64,000 bases of DNA from Xylophilus sp042867185. Its GTDB lineage: Bacteria > Pseudomonadota > Gammaproteobacteria > Burkholderiales > Burkholderiaceae_C. The translations under genes were made by a program, and so were the position numbers. Within the stretch, counting starts at the first letter, position 1. Each line of letters starts with the position of its first letter. Below, piece by piece: positions 49,443 to 61,690 of this stretch. The stretch is from assembly GCA_042867185.1 (NCBI GenBank), contig JBHZQV010000008.1:62001-126000 (forward strand), given 5' to 3'. Under the pieces are notes generated by a model. The model was not told where the DNA came from. It did no database searches and saw nothing but the letters and a program-made list of their open reading frames with translations.

Positions 49443-50351
49443 TCAGCCGCCGGCGTGTGCCGCGAGGAACGGCAGCACCTGGGCCAGCAAGGCGTCGGGC
49501 GCCTCTTCGGGCACGTAGTGGCCGCAGGGCAGCGCCTGGCCCCGCACGTCGTCGGCCACCCGGCGCCATTCCTCCAGCGGCCGGAAGCAGCGCTGCACCA
49601 CGCCGTCGGCGCCCCACAGCGCCAGCAGCGGCTTCGCCAGGCGGCGGCCCGCCTCGCGGTCGGCACGGTCGTGCGCCAGGTCGATGCCGGCCGCGGCCCG
49701 GTAGTCCTCGCACAGGCCGTGCGCCGCGCCGGGCTGGGCCAGGCAGCGGCCGTACTCGGCCAGCGCCCGCGGATCGAAGGGGGCCAGGCCGGCGCTGCGG
49801 CGGCCCATCACGTCGCGCAGGTAGGCGGCCGGGTCCGCCTCGATCAGCCGCTCGGGCAGCGGCGCCGGCTGGATCAGGAAGAACCAGTGCCAGTAGGCAC
49901 GGGCGAAGGTCTCGTCGGTCTGCTCGTACATCGCCAGCGTCGGCGCGATGTCGAGCAGCGCCACCCGCTCCACCGCGTCGCCGTGGTCGGCCGCCAGCCG
50001 GTGCGCGACCCGGGCGCCGCGGTCGTGCGCCAGGACGGCGAAGCGCGGATGGCCCAGCGCCTGCATCAGCCGCAGCATGTCGCGGGCCATGGTGCGCTTG
50101 CTGTAGTTGCCGTGGTCCGGCGTGCCGGCGGGCTTCGACGAATCGCCGTAGCCTCGCAGATCGGCCAGCACCACGGTGCGGGTGCGTGCCAGGGTGGGCG
50201 CCACCCGGTGCCAGATCGCATGCGTCTGCGGATGGCCGTGCAGCAGCAGGAGCGCCGGGCCCTGGCCGGCCACCAGGGCGTGGATCTCGACGCCGTCGTC
50301 GGTCGGAATGCGGTGCGGCGCGAAGCCGGGGAAGAGGGTTGTGTCGTGCAT
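49443..50351 (-). CDS. Alpha/beta hydrolase, fluoroacetate dehalogenase-like
   Basis: A 302-residue alpha/beta hydrolase. The nucleophile elbow AHDRGARVAHRLA has Asp as nucleophile, as in fluoroacetate dehalogenases (FAcD/DehH1), with the substrate-carboxylate Arg pair in DRGAR. LLLLHGHPQTHAIWHRV is the oxyanion region, RAYWHWFFLIQ supplies the halide-pocket His-Trp, and the catalytic His is in PCGHYVPEEAPD. Such enzymes hydrolyse 2-haloacids, but many close relatives act as epoxide hydrolases or esterases. Confidence 0.83.
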   Translation of the reverse strand: MHDTTLFPGFAPHRIPTDDGVEIHALVAGQGPALLLLHGHPQTHAIWHRVAPTLARTRTVVLADLRGYGDSSKPAGTPDHGNYSKRTMARDMLRLMQALGHPRFAVLAHDRGARVAHRLAADHGDAVERVALLDIAPTLAMYEQTDETFARAYWHWFFLIQPAPLPERLIEADPAAYLRDVMGRRSAGLAPFDPRALAEYGRCLAQPGAAHGLCEDYRAAAGIDLAHDRADREAGRRLAKPLLALWGADGVVQRCFRPLEEWRRVADDVRGQALPCGHYVPEEAPDALLAQVLPFLAAHAGG

Positions 50352-50404
50352 GCCCGATTGTCCCAAAGCCGCAGCGCCGCGTCCGCGCGGCACCGACCCG
50401 CTCT

Positions 50405-51039
50405 TCAGCGTGGAAGCTGCGACGCGGTGCGGGCCAGCGCGGTGATGCGGTCCCAGTCGCCGGCCGCGATCGCGTCGGCCGGTGTCAGCCACGAGCCGCC
50501 GACGCAGGCGACGTTCGGCAGGCCCAAAAACTCGGCGGCGTTGGCGGTGCTGATGCCACCGGTAGGGCAGAAGCTGATGTCGCCGAACGGGCCGTGCCAT
50601 GCCTTCAGCATCGCCGGGCCCCCGGCCTGCAGCGCGGGGAAGAACTTGAGTTCGGTCAGGCCGTCTTCCTGCGCCATCATGATTTCGCTGCCGGTGGCGA
50701 CACCGGGCAGCAGCGGCAGGCCCGCGTCCTTGCAGGCCTGGCCGACGGCCCGGGTGTAGCCGGGGCTCACCGCGAAGCGCGCACCGGCGCGGGCGACGGC
50801 AGCCGCCTCGGCCGCGGTGCGGACGGTGCCGGCACCGGCGACGGCCTCGGGCACCTCGCGGGCGATCGCCTCGATGCTGGCGAGGCCCTGCGGCGTGCGC
50901 AGCGTCACCTCCAGCATGCGGATGCCGCCGGCCACCAGCGCGCGCGCCAGCGGCACCGCATGGGCCACATCGTGCAGCACGATCACCGGGATCACCGGCG
51001 CGTCGCGCATCACCTCGAGCGCGGTCAGCGCAGCATTTT

Positions 51040-51049
<10 letters not shown>
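50405..51049 (-). CDS. eda: KDPG/KHG aldolase
   Basis: A 214-residue class I aldolase cleaving 2-keto-3-deoxy-6-phosphogluconate to pyruvate and glyceraldehyde 3-phosphate. The Schiff-base Lys is in LTELKFFPA; the base Glu is in IRMLEVTLRTP. FCPTGGI binds the phosphate. Its start overlaps the edd stop by ten bases, a translationally coupled Entner-Doudoroff operon. Confidence 0.95.
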
Positions 51050-52860
<1,811 letters not shown>

Positions 52861-53030
52861 GTGGGGTGCTCCGGATACCTCTTCTGCGCCGCGCCGTCCG
52901 CGGCGAGAGGACTGCCGGCCATCCTAACGCGCCGGTCGGGGCGTGCGCAGGCGGTGGTTACGAACCGGTTACGAACGCGGGGCGATCGCGCGATCGTCGG
53001 GGGTGGGACGGGGCCCTTATCATCGCCCCC

Positions 53031-53444
53031 ATGTCCCGCCCGCTCCTCGTCGTCTTCGCCCTGCTGCTGGTGCTGCGCGCCTGGGTGGGCGACGCGATGG
53101 CGATGCAGCCGCCGACGGCGGGACATTGCCAGCCGGCGCATGCGGCGGTGCAGGTCCCCGAAGGGCACGCCCCGCACGACGGCATGGCGCCGCACGGTGC
53201 GATGCACGCCGCCGCCCCGGCCGTGGCGCACGGCGGAACCGCGCACTGCGGCGATGCCGACGCCGGCCACGCGGCCTGCGGCGATTGCCAGGTGTGCCAT
53301 ACCGCCGCGCTGCCGTTCGGCCCTGGCGGGCCGGTGCCGGCCGCCGTGCCGCAGGCAGTGCCGCGCGCGACGCCGGTGGCATATGCCAGCGCCGACCCGG
53401 CGCCCGGCTTCAAACCGCCGATTCTCCGGTCTCCCCGCCCGTAG
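53031..53444 (+). CDS. His-rich exported protein of the copper cluster (137 aa)
   Basis: A 137-residue exported protein with a signal peptide (to about residue 25, GDAMA), then a His/Met/Gly-rich stretch (GHAPHDGMAPHGAMH) and a Cys/His pair cluster (CGDADAGHAACGDCQVCHTA), reminiscent of DUF2946-type copper-associated proteins. It opens a four-gene run ending in a multicopper oxidase, so periplasmic copper binding is the likely role. No strong ribosome binding site is seen at the chosen ATG. Confidence 0.7.
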   Translation: MSRPLLVVFALLLVLRAWVGDAMAMQPPTAGHCQPAHAAVQVPEGHAPHDGMAPHGAMHAAAPAVAHGGTAHCGDADAGHAACGDCQVCHTAALPFGPGGPVPAAVPQAVPRATPVAYASADPAPGFKPPILRSPRP

Positions 53445-53548
53445 TCCGTCTGCCGCGGGCCGGCGCTTCGGCGCTGGCCGTGCCGCCGGTGCCATGGCCC
53501 GCACCCGCTGTCGCAGACGCGTCCTCGTTTCCTCCGGAGACCGTTCAC

Positions 53549-53935
53549 ATGTCGTTTTTCTTTCGCGGCGTCGTCCGCAGGTGCGGAGCCTTGCGCCGCA
53601 TGCCGCCGCTGGCCGCGGCCGCTGTTTCCCTGTTCGCTACCCTGGCCGCCACGGCATCGCCGGCTGCGGCGGTAGATCCTGGCAGTGCCGCACCACCGCC
53701 GGTGTACCGCCCGGCTTTCGACGAACCGCTGGGCGTGGAACGCGGCCGCACGCCCTGGCACGACGCCAATGCCGCGGCACGGCGAGAAGCCGACAGCGAC
53801 CATGGCGGGCATGGCGGGCATGGCAGTCACGATACTGCGGACGCCCCAGGCGCCCACCCGCCCCCGCCGCCGGATGTCGGCACGGCCGGTGCGCAGGGCC
53901 ACCGCCACCCCCCTCCGGCGGGGAGCGCACGATGA
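53549..53935 (+). CDS. His/Pro-rich exported protein of the copper cluster (128 aa)
   Basis: A 128-residue exported protein. After a signal peptide (about residues 1-41, AAAVD) comes a short conserved-looking segment (YRPAFDEPLGVERGRTPWHDANA) and a tail of HGGHGGHGSHD and HPPPPP repeats. CGGAGA precedes the ATG. Its stop overlaps the next gene's start (ATGA). Similar small proteins precede CopB/CusC-like genes in copper islands; metal buffering is inferred. Confidence 0.72.
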   Translation: MSFFFRGVVRRCGALRRMPPLAAAAVSLFATLAATASPAAAVDPGSAAPPPVYRPAFDEPLGVERGRTPWHDANAAARREADSDHGGHGGHGSHDTADAPGAHPPPPPDVGTAGAQGHRHPPPAGSAR

Positions 53936-55383
53936 GCGCCCGCGCCCACCGCACCCGACCGCTGTCGCTGGCCGCCCTCGTGCTGCTGGCGGGCTGCGCG
54001 TCCGTTTCCCCCGACGGCCTGCGGGACGAGGTGCAGTCGCTGGCCGCATCCCGCATCGGCACGGCGGAAGCACCCCTGGCCGCCCCGGGCGCCGATGTGT
54101 CGGCCACCGTCGCCGACCTGCTGCGGCAGCCCCTGACGGCCGATGCCGCGGTGCGCATCGCGATGCTGCAGAGCCCCGCGCTGCAATCCGCGCTCGCCAC
54201 GCTGGGCGTCGCCGATGCCGACCGGGTGCAGGCGGCGCTGCTGCCCAACCCGGTGTTCTCGATCGCGCGGCTGACCGAGGGCAACGAGCGCGAGATCGAG
54301 CGCGGCCTGTCGATCGGGCTGCTGGGCGTCGTCACCCTGCCCTGGCGCGCGGAGCTGGGCCGGCGCCAGGCCGAAGCGGCCACGCTGCAGGCGGCGCAAG
54401 AGGCGGTGCGCCTGGCGGCCGACGTGCGCCGCGCCTGGTTCCGCGCGGTCGCGGCCGAGCAGTCGGCCCAGGCGGCCGAGCGGATGGAGCAGGCCGCGGC
54501 CGCCGGTGCAGCGCTGGCCCGCCGCATGGCGCGCACCGGCAACTGGAGCACGCTGCAGCAGTCCAAGGAACAGCTGGTGCTGGCCGAAAGCGCGGCCCAC
54601 CTGGCCCGCAGCCGCCAGGCCGCCGAGCAGGAGCGCGCCACGCTGTCCCGGCTGCTGGGCCTGTGGGGCCCGCAGACCGGATTCGCCCTGCCCGACCACC
54701 TGCCCGCCCTGCCGGCCGCCGATGCCGCGCCCGACGCGGCGGCGGTCGAATCGACCGCGCTGCGCGAGCGGCTCGACGTGCGCGCCGCCCTGGCCCGCAA
54801 CCGCCAGTTCGCCCGCTCGCTGGGGCTGGTGCGGGCGACGCGCTACGTCAGCGACCTGGACATCGGCTACGTCCGCAACGCCACCTTCGACGAGGCGGGC
54901 GGCGGCCGCTCGGTCCAGCGCGGCTGGGAGCTGGACCTGCCGATACCGCTCTTCGACTGGGGCCAGGCGCGCAGCGCCCGCGCCCGCAACCTGTACCTGC
55001 TGAGCGCCGCGCAGGTGGGCGAGGTGGCGGTACGGGCCCGCGGCGAGGCGCGCACCGCCTGGCTCGGCTGGCGCACCGCGCACGACCTGGCGCTGCACTA
55101 CCGGCAGGCGGTGGTACCGCTGCGCAGCCACATCGCCGACGAGACGCTGCTGCGCTACAACGGCATGCTGGCCAGCGTCTGGGAGCTGCTGGCCGAGGCG
55201 CGCGCCAGCCTGGCCGCGGTCGATGCCGCCACCGCCGCCGAGCGCGATTTCTGGATCGCCGATACCGACCTGCGGCAGGCGCTGACCGGCGGCTCCGCTG
55301 CGGCCACCACCGCGCCCCCGCCGGCCGGCTTAGCCGCCGCCGCGCCCTTCGGCGCCCTCCCCCCCACCAGCCCGGGCCACTGA
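53932..55383 (+). CDS. TolC/CusC-like outer-membrane efflux lipoprotein
   Basis: A 483-residue outer-membrane factor. The lipobox LLAGCAS places the lipid anchor at Cys about 20. The two TolC repeats are visible as paired long helices (LTADAAVRIAMLQSPALQSALATLGVADAD; RGWELDLPIPLFDWGQARSARARNLYL). It would be the exit duct of an RND metal pump, yet no CusA/CusB-like genes accompany it here. An Ala/Pro tail ends the protein one base before the oxidase gene. Confidence 0.87.
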   Translation: MSARAHRTRPLSLAALVLLAGCASVSPDGLRDEVQSLAASRIGTAEAPLAAPGADVSATVADLLRQPLTADAAVRIAMLQSPALQSALATLGVADADRVQAALLPNPVFSIARLTEGNEREIERGLSIGLLGVVTLPWRAELGRRQAEAATLQAAQEAVRLAADVRRAWFRAVAAEQSAQAAERMEQAAAAGAALARRMARTGNWSTLQQSKEQLVLAESAAHLARSRQAAEQERATLSRLLGLWGPQTGFALPDHLPALPAADAAPDAAAVESTALRERLDVRAALARNRQFARSLGLVRATRYVSDLDIGYVRNATFDEAGGGRSVQRGWELDLPIPLFDWGQARSARARNLYLLSAAQVGEVAVRARGEARTAWLGWRTAHDLALHYRQAVVPLRSHIADETLLRYNGMLASVWELLAEARASLAAVDAATAAERDFWIADTDLRQALTGGSAAATTAPPPAGLAAAAPFGALPPTSPGH

Positions 55384-55384
55384 C

Positions 55385-56797
55385 ATGAACCGCCGCAATT
55401 TCTTCGCCGGCACGGCCGGTGCCGTCGCCGCCTCCACCGTCGCCCGCTCGGCCCTGGCCGCACTGCCCGAGGCGCACCACCGGCACGCCGGCGGCACCGC
55501 ACCGCCGCTGGTGCCCGGAGACGGGCCGCGCTACAACCCGGTCGTCACCCTCAACGGCTGGACGCTGCCGTGGCGGATGAACGCCGGCGTCAAGGAGTTC
55601 CATCTGGTCGCCGAGCCGGTGGTGCGCGAAATGGCGCCGGGCATGGAGGCCCATCTGTGGGGCTACAACGGCCAGAGCCCGGGACCGACGATCGAGGTGG
55701 TCGAGGGCGACCGGCTGCGCCTCTTCGTGACCAACCGGCTGCCCGAGGCCACGACGGTGCACTGGCACGGCCAGCGCCTGCCCAACGGCATGGACGGCGT
55801 GGGCGGCCTGACCCAGCCGCACATCCCGCCCGGCAAGACCTTCGTCTACGAGTTCACCGCGCAGCGCCCCGGCACCTTCATGTACCACCCGCATTCCGAC
55901 GAGATGGTGCAGATGGCGATGGGCATGATGGGCTTCTGGGTGACGCATCCCCGGGCGCGGAATCCGCAGATCGCGCCGGTGCAGCGCGACTTCTGCTTCC
56001 TGATGCAGAGCTTCGACATCGACCCCGGCAGCCGCACGCCCCGCGTCGCGACGATGACCGACTTCAACCTCTGGGCCTGGAACAGCCGGGTGTTCCCCGG
56101 CATCGACCCGCTGCCGGCGCGGCGCGGCGACCGGGTGCGGATCCGCGTCGGCAACCTCACCATGACCAACCATCCGCTGCACCTGCACGGCCACGCGTTC
56201 AGCGTCACCGGCACCGACGGCGGGCCGGTGCCGCCTGCGGCCCGCTGGCCCGAGGTGTCGGCCGACATCGCGGTCGGCCAGATGCGCCAGATCGAGTTCG
56301 TCGCCGACGCCGAGGGCGATTGGGCGCTGCACTGCCACAAGGCCCACCACACGATGAACGCGATGGGCCACGCGGTGCCCACGATGGTCGGCGTGCCGCA
56401 GGAAGACCTGGCGCAGAAGATCCGCGGCATCGTGCCGCCCTACATGGCGATGGGCTCGCGCGGCATGGGCGACATGGCCGCGATGCGGATGCCGCTGCCC
56501 GAGAACACCCTGCCGATGGTGTCGGGCGACGGCCCGTTCGGCCCGATCGGGATGGGCGGCATGTTCAGCGTGCTGAAGGTGCGCCGCGACCAGCCGCCGG
56601 GCGACTACCGCGACCCGGGGCCGTTCGCGCACCCGCCGGGTACGGTGGCGCGCGAGTGGACCGGTGCGCCGCCGCCGGAGGCGCCGACCGCTCCCGGTGC
56701 CGGCGCACCGGCCGCGCCGGCCATGCCCCAGCGCCAAGGCCATCGCGGGATGGAGCACGGGGCCATGGGCCACGGCACGGGCGGCACGGCGCGGTGA
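55385..56797 (+). CDS. Multicopper oxidase (CopA/CueO type)
   Basis: A 470-residue exported oxidase, probably oxidising Cu(I) to Cu(II). The NRRNFF start is a Tat-type signal. Copper ligands appear in TTVHWHGQRLP (about 125), MYHPHSDE (about 167), NHPLHLHGHAF (about 262) and HCHKAHHTMNAM (about 315), which together make the T1 and T2/T3 centres. A Met-rich segment (MAMGSRGMGDMAAMRMP) and a His/Met-rich C-terminal tail fit copper handling. It has two cupredoxin domains rather than CueO's three, a short two-domain form. Last gene of the copper operon. Confidence 0.92.
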   Translation: MNRRNFFAGTAGAVAASTVARSALAALPEAHHRHAGGTAPPLVPGDGPRYNPVVTLNGWTLPWRMNAGVKEFHLVAEPVVREMAPGMEAHLWGYNGQSPGPTIEVVEGDRLRLFVTNRLPEATTVHWHGQRLPNGMDGVGGLTQPHIPPGKTFVYEFTAQRPGTFMYHPHSDEMVQMAMGMMGFWVTHPRARNPQIAPVQRDFCFLMQSFDIDPGSRTPRVATMTDFNLWAWNSRVFPGIDPLPARRGDRVRIRVGNLTMTNHPLHLHGHAFSVTGTDGGPVPPAARWPEVSADIAVGQMRQIEFVADAEGDWALHCHKAHHTMNAMGHAVPTMVGVPQEDLAQKIRGIVPPYMAMGSRGMGDMAAMRMPLPENTLPMVSGDGPFGPIGMGGMFSVLKVRRDQPPGDYRDPGPFAHPPGTVAREWTGAPPPEAPTAPGAGAPAAPAMPQRQGHRGMEHGAMGHGTGGTAR

Positions 56798-56809
56798 TTG
56801 CGGCTCTGC

Positions 56810-56881
56810 AGGCCGGTTTTCTGTGTCTTTTCGGCCTGCGGCCGGCTTGAGGCGCCGGCCTGCAGCTATTGAAAACATAGC
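56810..56881 (-). repeat. GCTAT-N7-ATAGC dispersed element, copy 5
   Basis: GCTAT-TGAAAAC-ATAGC (56865-56881), with the hairpin tail (GGCCTGCGGCCGGC...GCCGGCCTGC) on the left, starting 13 bases after the multicopper oxidase stop. Again the tail faces the stop codon of the upstream gene. Confidence 0.72.
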
Positions 56882-56997
56882 ATCATGGGTTTGCACCGCC
56901 GCGGCAACGAACTGCCCTCGGCACCGGTTTGCAGCAAGGTCTGCCGATCATCCGCGGATACATACGGTCCTCGGCACAGCCCCGTCTGCGAGGTCTT

Positions 56998-57792
56998 TCA
57001 GGAGCCTCGCACTCTTAGCGCATTGTTGTAGTAGGCATCGCGATGACCCGATTCGACCATCGTGCGGTAGTAAGTCTCAAAGTCGGGATACACGCAATCA
57101 CCCGCCCGACTGTGTGCATACCACAGTGTGGGGTTTCCGTAGCCGAGCGCCTGCAGGACATCGTGTGCTTCTCGGTAGTAGCACGCCATGTCTCGGACAG
57201 TCTGGTATTCGACCTCCTCCATGGAATGTGCGGCCCGAAGCGCGCTAATACGCCCCTCGCTGAGCGCAGTCGTTACAGCAACGAACTCTTCCGCCCTCGA
57301 TAGGTTTGTCAATTCAACCAGCGCAATGTTCAGCGGACGAAAATGCGTGCCGGCACCGGCGTTCGCGGTCGATTCGCTCAAAACCGCCTCCCGCCTTCTT
57401 AAACGTGTTTCCGCGCGCCCGAAGGTATGCGCAATGTTTTCATCGGGAATGATCCTGATGGAAAACGGCCCCTCGCCTGCGAGTTTTGTCATCCGCTGAC
57501 GCAGGGTCCCCGATTGCTCCAGCACCTGTCCAATCATCGCCACGAGACCGGATACCCGTTGGTCCTCGTCCGGATTGCCGATGTCGTTCGCGCGGATGTG
57601 GCCTCCGGACGCCTGCGGGGACCGCCGCTGCCGGGACAGCGATGCCAGATCCTCCAGTTCTGCGGTCCTGAACCGGGTCGGCGACGGTGCTCCAGACCGG
57701 ATCCGATCGGAGGAATACGGTTCGCCTCCTGACCACAAGGACGGCGACGAAGGCGGGGAAGAGGTGGATAGTTTGGAGGTGACGCAACCCAT
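56998..57792 (-). CDS. Candidate lipid-anchored type III effector 2 (paralogue of effector 1)
   Basis: A 264-residue protein starting MGCVTSKLS: Gly2, Cys3 and Ser6 form a dual acylation motif. Residues 1-60 are Ser/Pro-rich. The C-terminal domain (about 75-255) aligns with effector 1: EGPFSIRI (107-114), VELTN (E160, N163), EF (169-170), VEYQTVR (194-200), YREA, NPTLW and SGHxxxY. Sampled lines have 36-37 G+C of 60, below the flanks. The start is fixed by the PIP/-10 arrangement: an in-frame ATG 36 bases upstream overlaps the predicted -10 hexamer. No clear Shine-Dalgarno is present. Function unknown; type III secretion is inferred. Confidence 0.7.
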   Translation of the reverse strand: MGCVTSKLSTSSPPSSPSLWSGGEPYSSDRIRSGAPSPTRFRTAELEDLASLSRQRRSPQASGGHIRANDIGNPDEDQRVSGLVAMIGQVLEQSGTLRQRMTKLAGEGPFSIRIIPDENIAHTFGRAETRLRRREAVLSESTANAGAGTHFRPLNIALVELTNLSRAEEFVAVTTALSEGRISALRAAHSMEEVEYQTVRDMACYYREAHDVLQALGYGNPTLWYAHSRAGDCVYPDFETYYRTMVESGHRDAYYNNALRVRGS

Positions 57793-57858
57793 GGATACCG
57801 CGCTCAAATAGGTCTGGTTCGCCAGCATATTTCCCCCCCCGTCGGCATGTGCGGTAAA

Positions 57859-57883
57859 GCGAATCCCCGTTTTTGTTTGCGCA
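57859..57883 (-). promoter_or_regulatory. PIP/hrp box for effector 2 (one mismatch)
   Basis: On the minus strand the box reads TGCGC-N15-TTCGC (nine of ten consensus bases). A -10-like TATGCT (57829-57824), fitting YANNNT, begins 30 bases after it, and the MGCVTS start is 32 bases further on. The arrangement parallels the exact box of effector 1. Confidence 0.68.
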
Positions 57884-57959
57884 TTCGCCATCGGCACACG
57901 CGGCCGGCATCGCCGATACGGCGCCACAGCGGTCGGCGGGAGCGGGGCGCTACCGCGCA

Positions 57960-59510
57960 CTAGCCCTGCTGCACGATCCGCAGCCGGTTCTCTTTCATGC
58001 ACTGCACGCAGAGGCGCCGCGTCATCGATTCGTTGCGGCCGTCGTCGCCTTCGAACAGCAGCAGCGATCCGTGCGGGCTGGCCCACAGCAGCTGCAGCCG
58101 GCGCCAGTGGCCGTCCTGCAGCATCTCCACCTGGACGCCGGGCGCCAGCGTGTCGCCATCGGCCGGGGTGTCGCCGGCCGCCGACGCACCGGGCGCATCG
58201 CTTTCGGCGAATGCCAGATCGGCCGAGGGTGCCTTCCAGGGCCGCACCGGAGGCGCATCGCCCGTGCCGCCGGCGGCCGGCGCCGCATCGGGCATGCCGG
58301 CGGGCGGCCGGTTGCGGATCGCGAAGGAACTGCCGTCGGGCCGCAGCGCGACCTGGTGCGCATCGACCAGCGCCTGGAAGAAGTCGGTACTGTCTTCCTC
58401 GGGCCAGCCGATGCTCGCGAGGCCCAGGCGCAAGCGGCTGAAGAGGTTCTGCAGCACGCTGGTCAGGTGGGGCCGGTCGGCGCGTCCGAGCTGGGGCTGG
58501 GCACTCCAGAGCAGGGGGCGCACCAGCGCGTAGTAGCCCTCGGGATCGCCGACCCCGCCGCGCGCGTTGAGCTGCGCTTCTGCGATGACCTGCGACCACG
58601 GGCCCAGCACGAAGCTGCGGATCACCTCGGGCACACGCCCCGTGTCGGGCAGGCGGGCGATCTCTTCGGCGATGCGGGCCGCCAGCATGCGGCGCTCTTC
58701 GGTGCGCAGCACGCCGCGCGCGGAGGCTTCGGTGACCGGCTCGCCCTCGGGCGGCTCGGGCGGCACCTCCCACGATGCCGGCAGGCCCGACGGGGCCTCC
58801 GCGCCTGCCAGCACCGCCGCCACCGATGGGGGAGCCGTTCTCGGCGTGGAGCGGGTTATCGCCACCGCCTCGTAGCCCACCGGCACGACGCCCGCATCGC
58901 GGAGCGTGGCGGAGAGCAGTTCGTACTCGGTGCGCAGATAGGCGCCCAGCGCCGTGGTCAGGTGCTGCATCCAGATCGACCGGGCCTGGGGCATGGCCTG
59001 GGTGCGATCGACCAGTGCCTGCAGCGCCCGCAGATAGATCTCGGGCCGCAAGGGGTTGCGCTGCGGCTGGATACGCGACAGCCCCTGGGCCGACGACACC
59101 AGGCCGTCCAGTTCTGCCAGGGGCGCTTCCAGTGCCTGCTGGGCCGCCTGCTGGGAGCGGGTCAGCTCCACATGGCCCTGCACCTGCGCGTTGTCGACCA
59201 GCGACAGCTCCAGCGGTTCCTGGCGTGTTTTGGCGGCGCTGCCGTCGCCGTGGCGCAACGCCTCTTCGAGTTCGGTCGGAAAGCGCTGCACCATGAAGAC
59301 GGCGTTGTCGCTCAGCGTCTGCAGCGCCTCGGTATAGGCGCCCCGGCCCTGGTACTGCTCCAGTTGGCGCGACCGCTGGTACAGGCTGTCGCGCGCGGCG
59401 GCCAGCAGCTTTTCCACCACGCCCGGGCTGCGCGCCACGGCCTGCGCCAGGCAGGCACGGTAGGCCGCCATGGCTGCGGCAGCGTCGGAATCGGTTCGCA
59501 TGGTGCTCAT
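57960..59510 (-). CDS. DUF1631 family protein
   Basis: A 516-residue cytoplasmic protein, largely helical, of the DUF1631 family known mainly from beta- and gammaproteobacteria. FMVQRFPTELEEALRHG near the N-terminus and the end HWRRLQLLWASPHGSLLLFEGDDGRNESMTRRLCVQCM, a PilZ-like small barrel motif, are characteristic. Family members I know are 700 or more residues, so the middle is shorter here. Function unknown. Start taken at 59510; MRTD nine bases later is possible. Confidence 0.82.
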   Translation of the reverse strand: MSTMRTDSDAAAAMAAYRACLAQAVARSPGVVEKLLAAARDSLYQRSRQLEQYQGRGAYTEALQTLSDNAVFMVQRFPTELEEALRHGDGSAAKTRQEPLELSLVDNAQVQGHVELTRSQQAAQQALEAPLAELDGLVSSAQGLSRIQPQRNPLRPEIYLRALQALVDRTQAMPQARSIWMQHLTTALGAYLRTEYELLSATLRDAGVVPVGYEAVAITRSTPRTAPPSVAAVLAGAEAPSGLPASWEVPPEPPEGEPVTEASARGVLRTEERRMLAARIAEEIARLPDTGRVPEVIRSFVLGPWSQVIAEAQLNARGGVGDPEGYYALVRPLLWSAQPQLGRADRPHLTSVLQNLFSRLRLGLASIGWPEEDSTDFFQALVDAHQVALRPDGSSFAIRNRPPAGMPDAAPAAGGTGDAPPVRPWKAPSADLAFAESDAPGASAAGDTPADGDTLAPGVQVEMLQDGHWRRLQLLWASPHGSLLLFEGDDGRNESMTRRLCVQCMKENRLRIVQQG

Positions 59511-59654
59511 CGGATGGGCAGAAGGACTACGCGGAACAAGAGCGCAGGATAACCCCTGCGGACCGGCGCGGCGGCGCACTGCTGCGTGCGGCCGGCCCCA
59601 CCTCCCTCGCGCCCGGAAGGCGCGGCGGAACCGCAGCAGGTTCTCTCACGCTGC

Positions 59655-61316
<1,662 letters not shown>

Positions 61317-61690
61317 CTTGCTTTTCGGAAATGAGGAGATTGGGAGAGACCGTCGGCGCGGGACACGCGGCAGGTGCGGCGGGTGCCGGCGGCGAAAGAA
61401 AACAGAGCCGGCGGCCACCGGGCGGACCGGCCGGGGCCGGCCGCCGGCGGCGGGCCCGCGGTGTTACCAGTTTAACGCAGCCCACCGCCGCTACCGCGCC
61501 GCGCCCCCGCTGTGCGACAATGTGCCGGTCGTTGGGCGCAGTTACCCGCGACATCGGCAGTCTGCCGGGGACGAAGGAACAGATTCCGGGCTCCCATATC
61601 CCATCCTTGTTTGCCTATGACTGGCCCGGAAGCGCACAGCGACTCCCGCGGCAGGCAGATAAACACTGCGCCGTGGATGGCGCTTACTCC
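61317..61690. other. 374-base divergent gap between ettA and rhlE
   Basis: No gene is visible. The half next to ettA is very GC-rich; the half next to rhlE is less so and should carry the rhlE promoter and a long 5' leader (a GACAAT hexamer near 61516 is a possible -10). DEAD-box helicase genes of this type often have long cold-responsive leaders; no specific structure could be proven by eye. Confidence 0.4.

Noticed and set aside
57790..57828. Upstream in-frame ATG of effector 2 (MLANQ)
   Set aside because: It overlaps the predicted -10 hexamer, so it would not be in the transcript; the run of eight G before it is not a normal Shine-Dalgarno.
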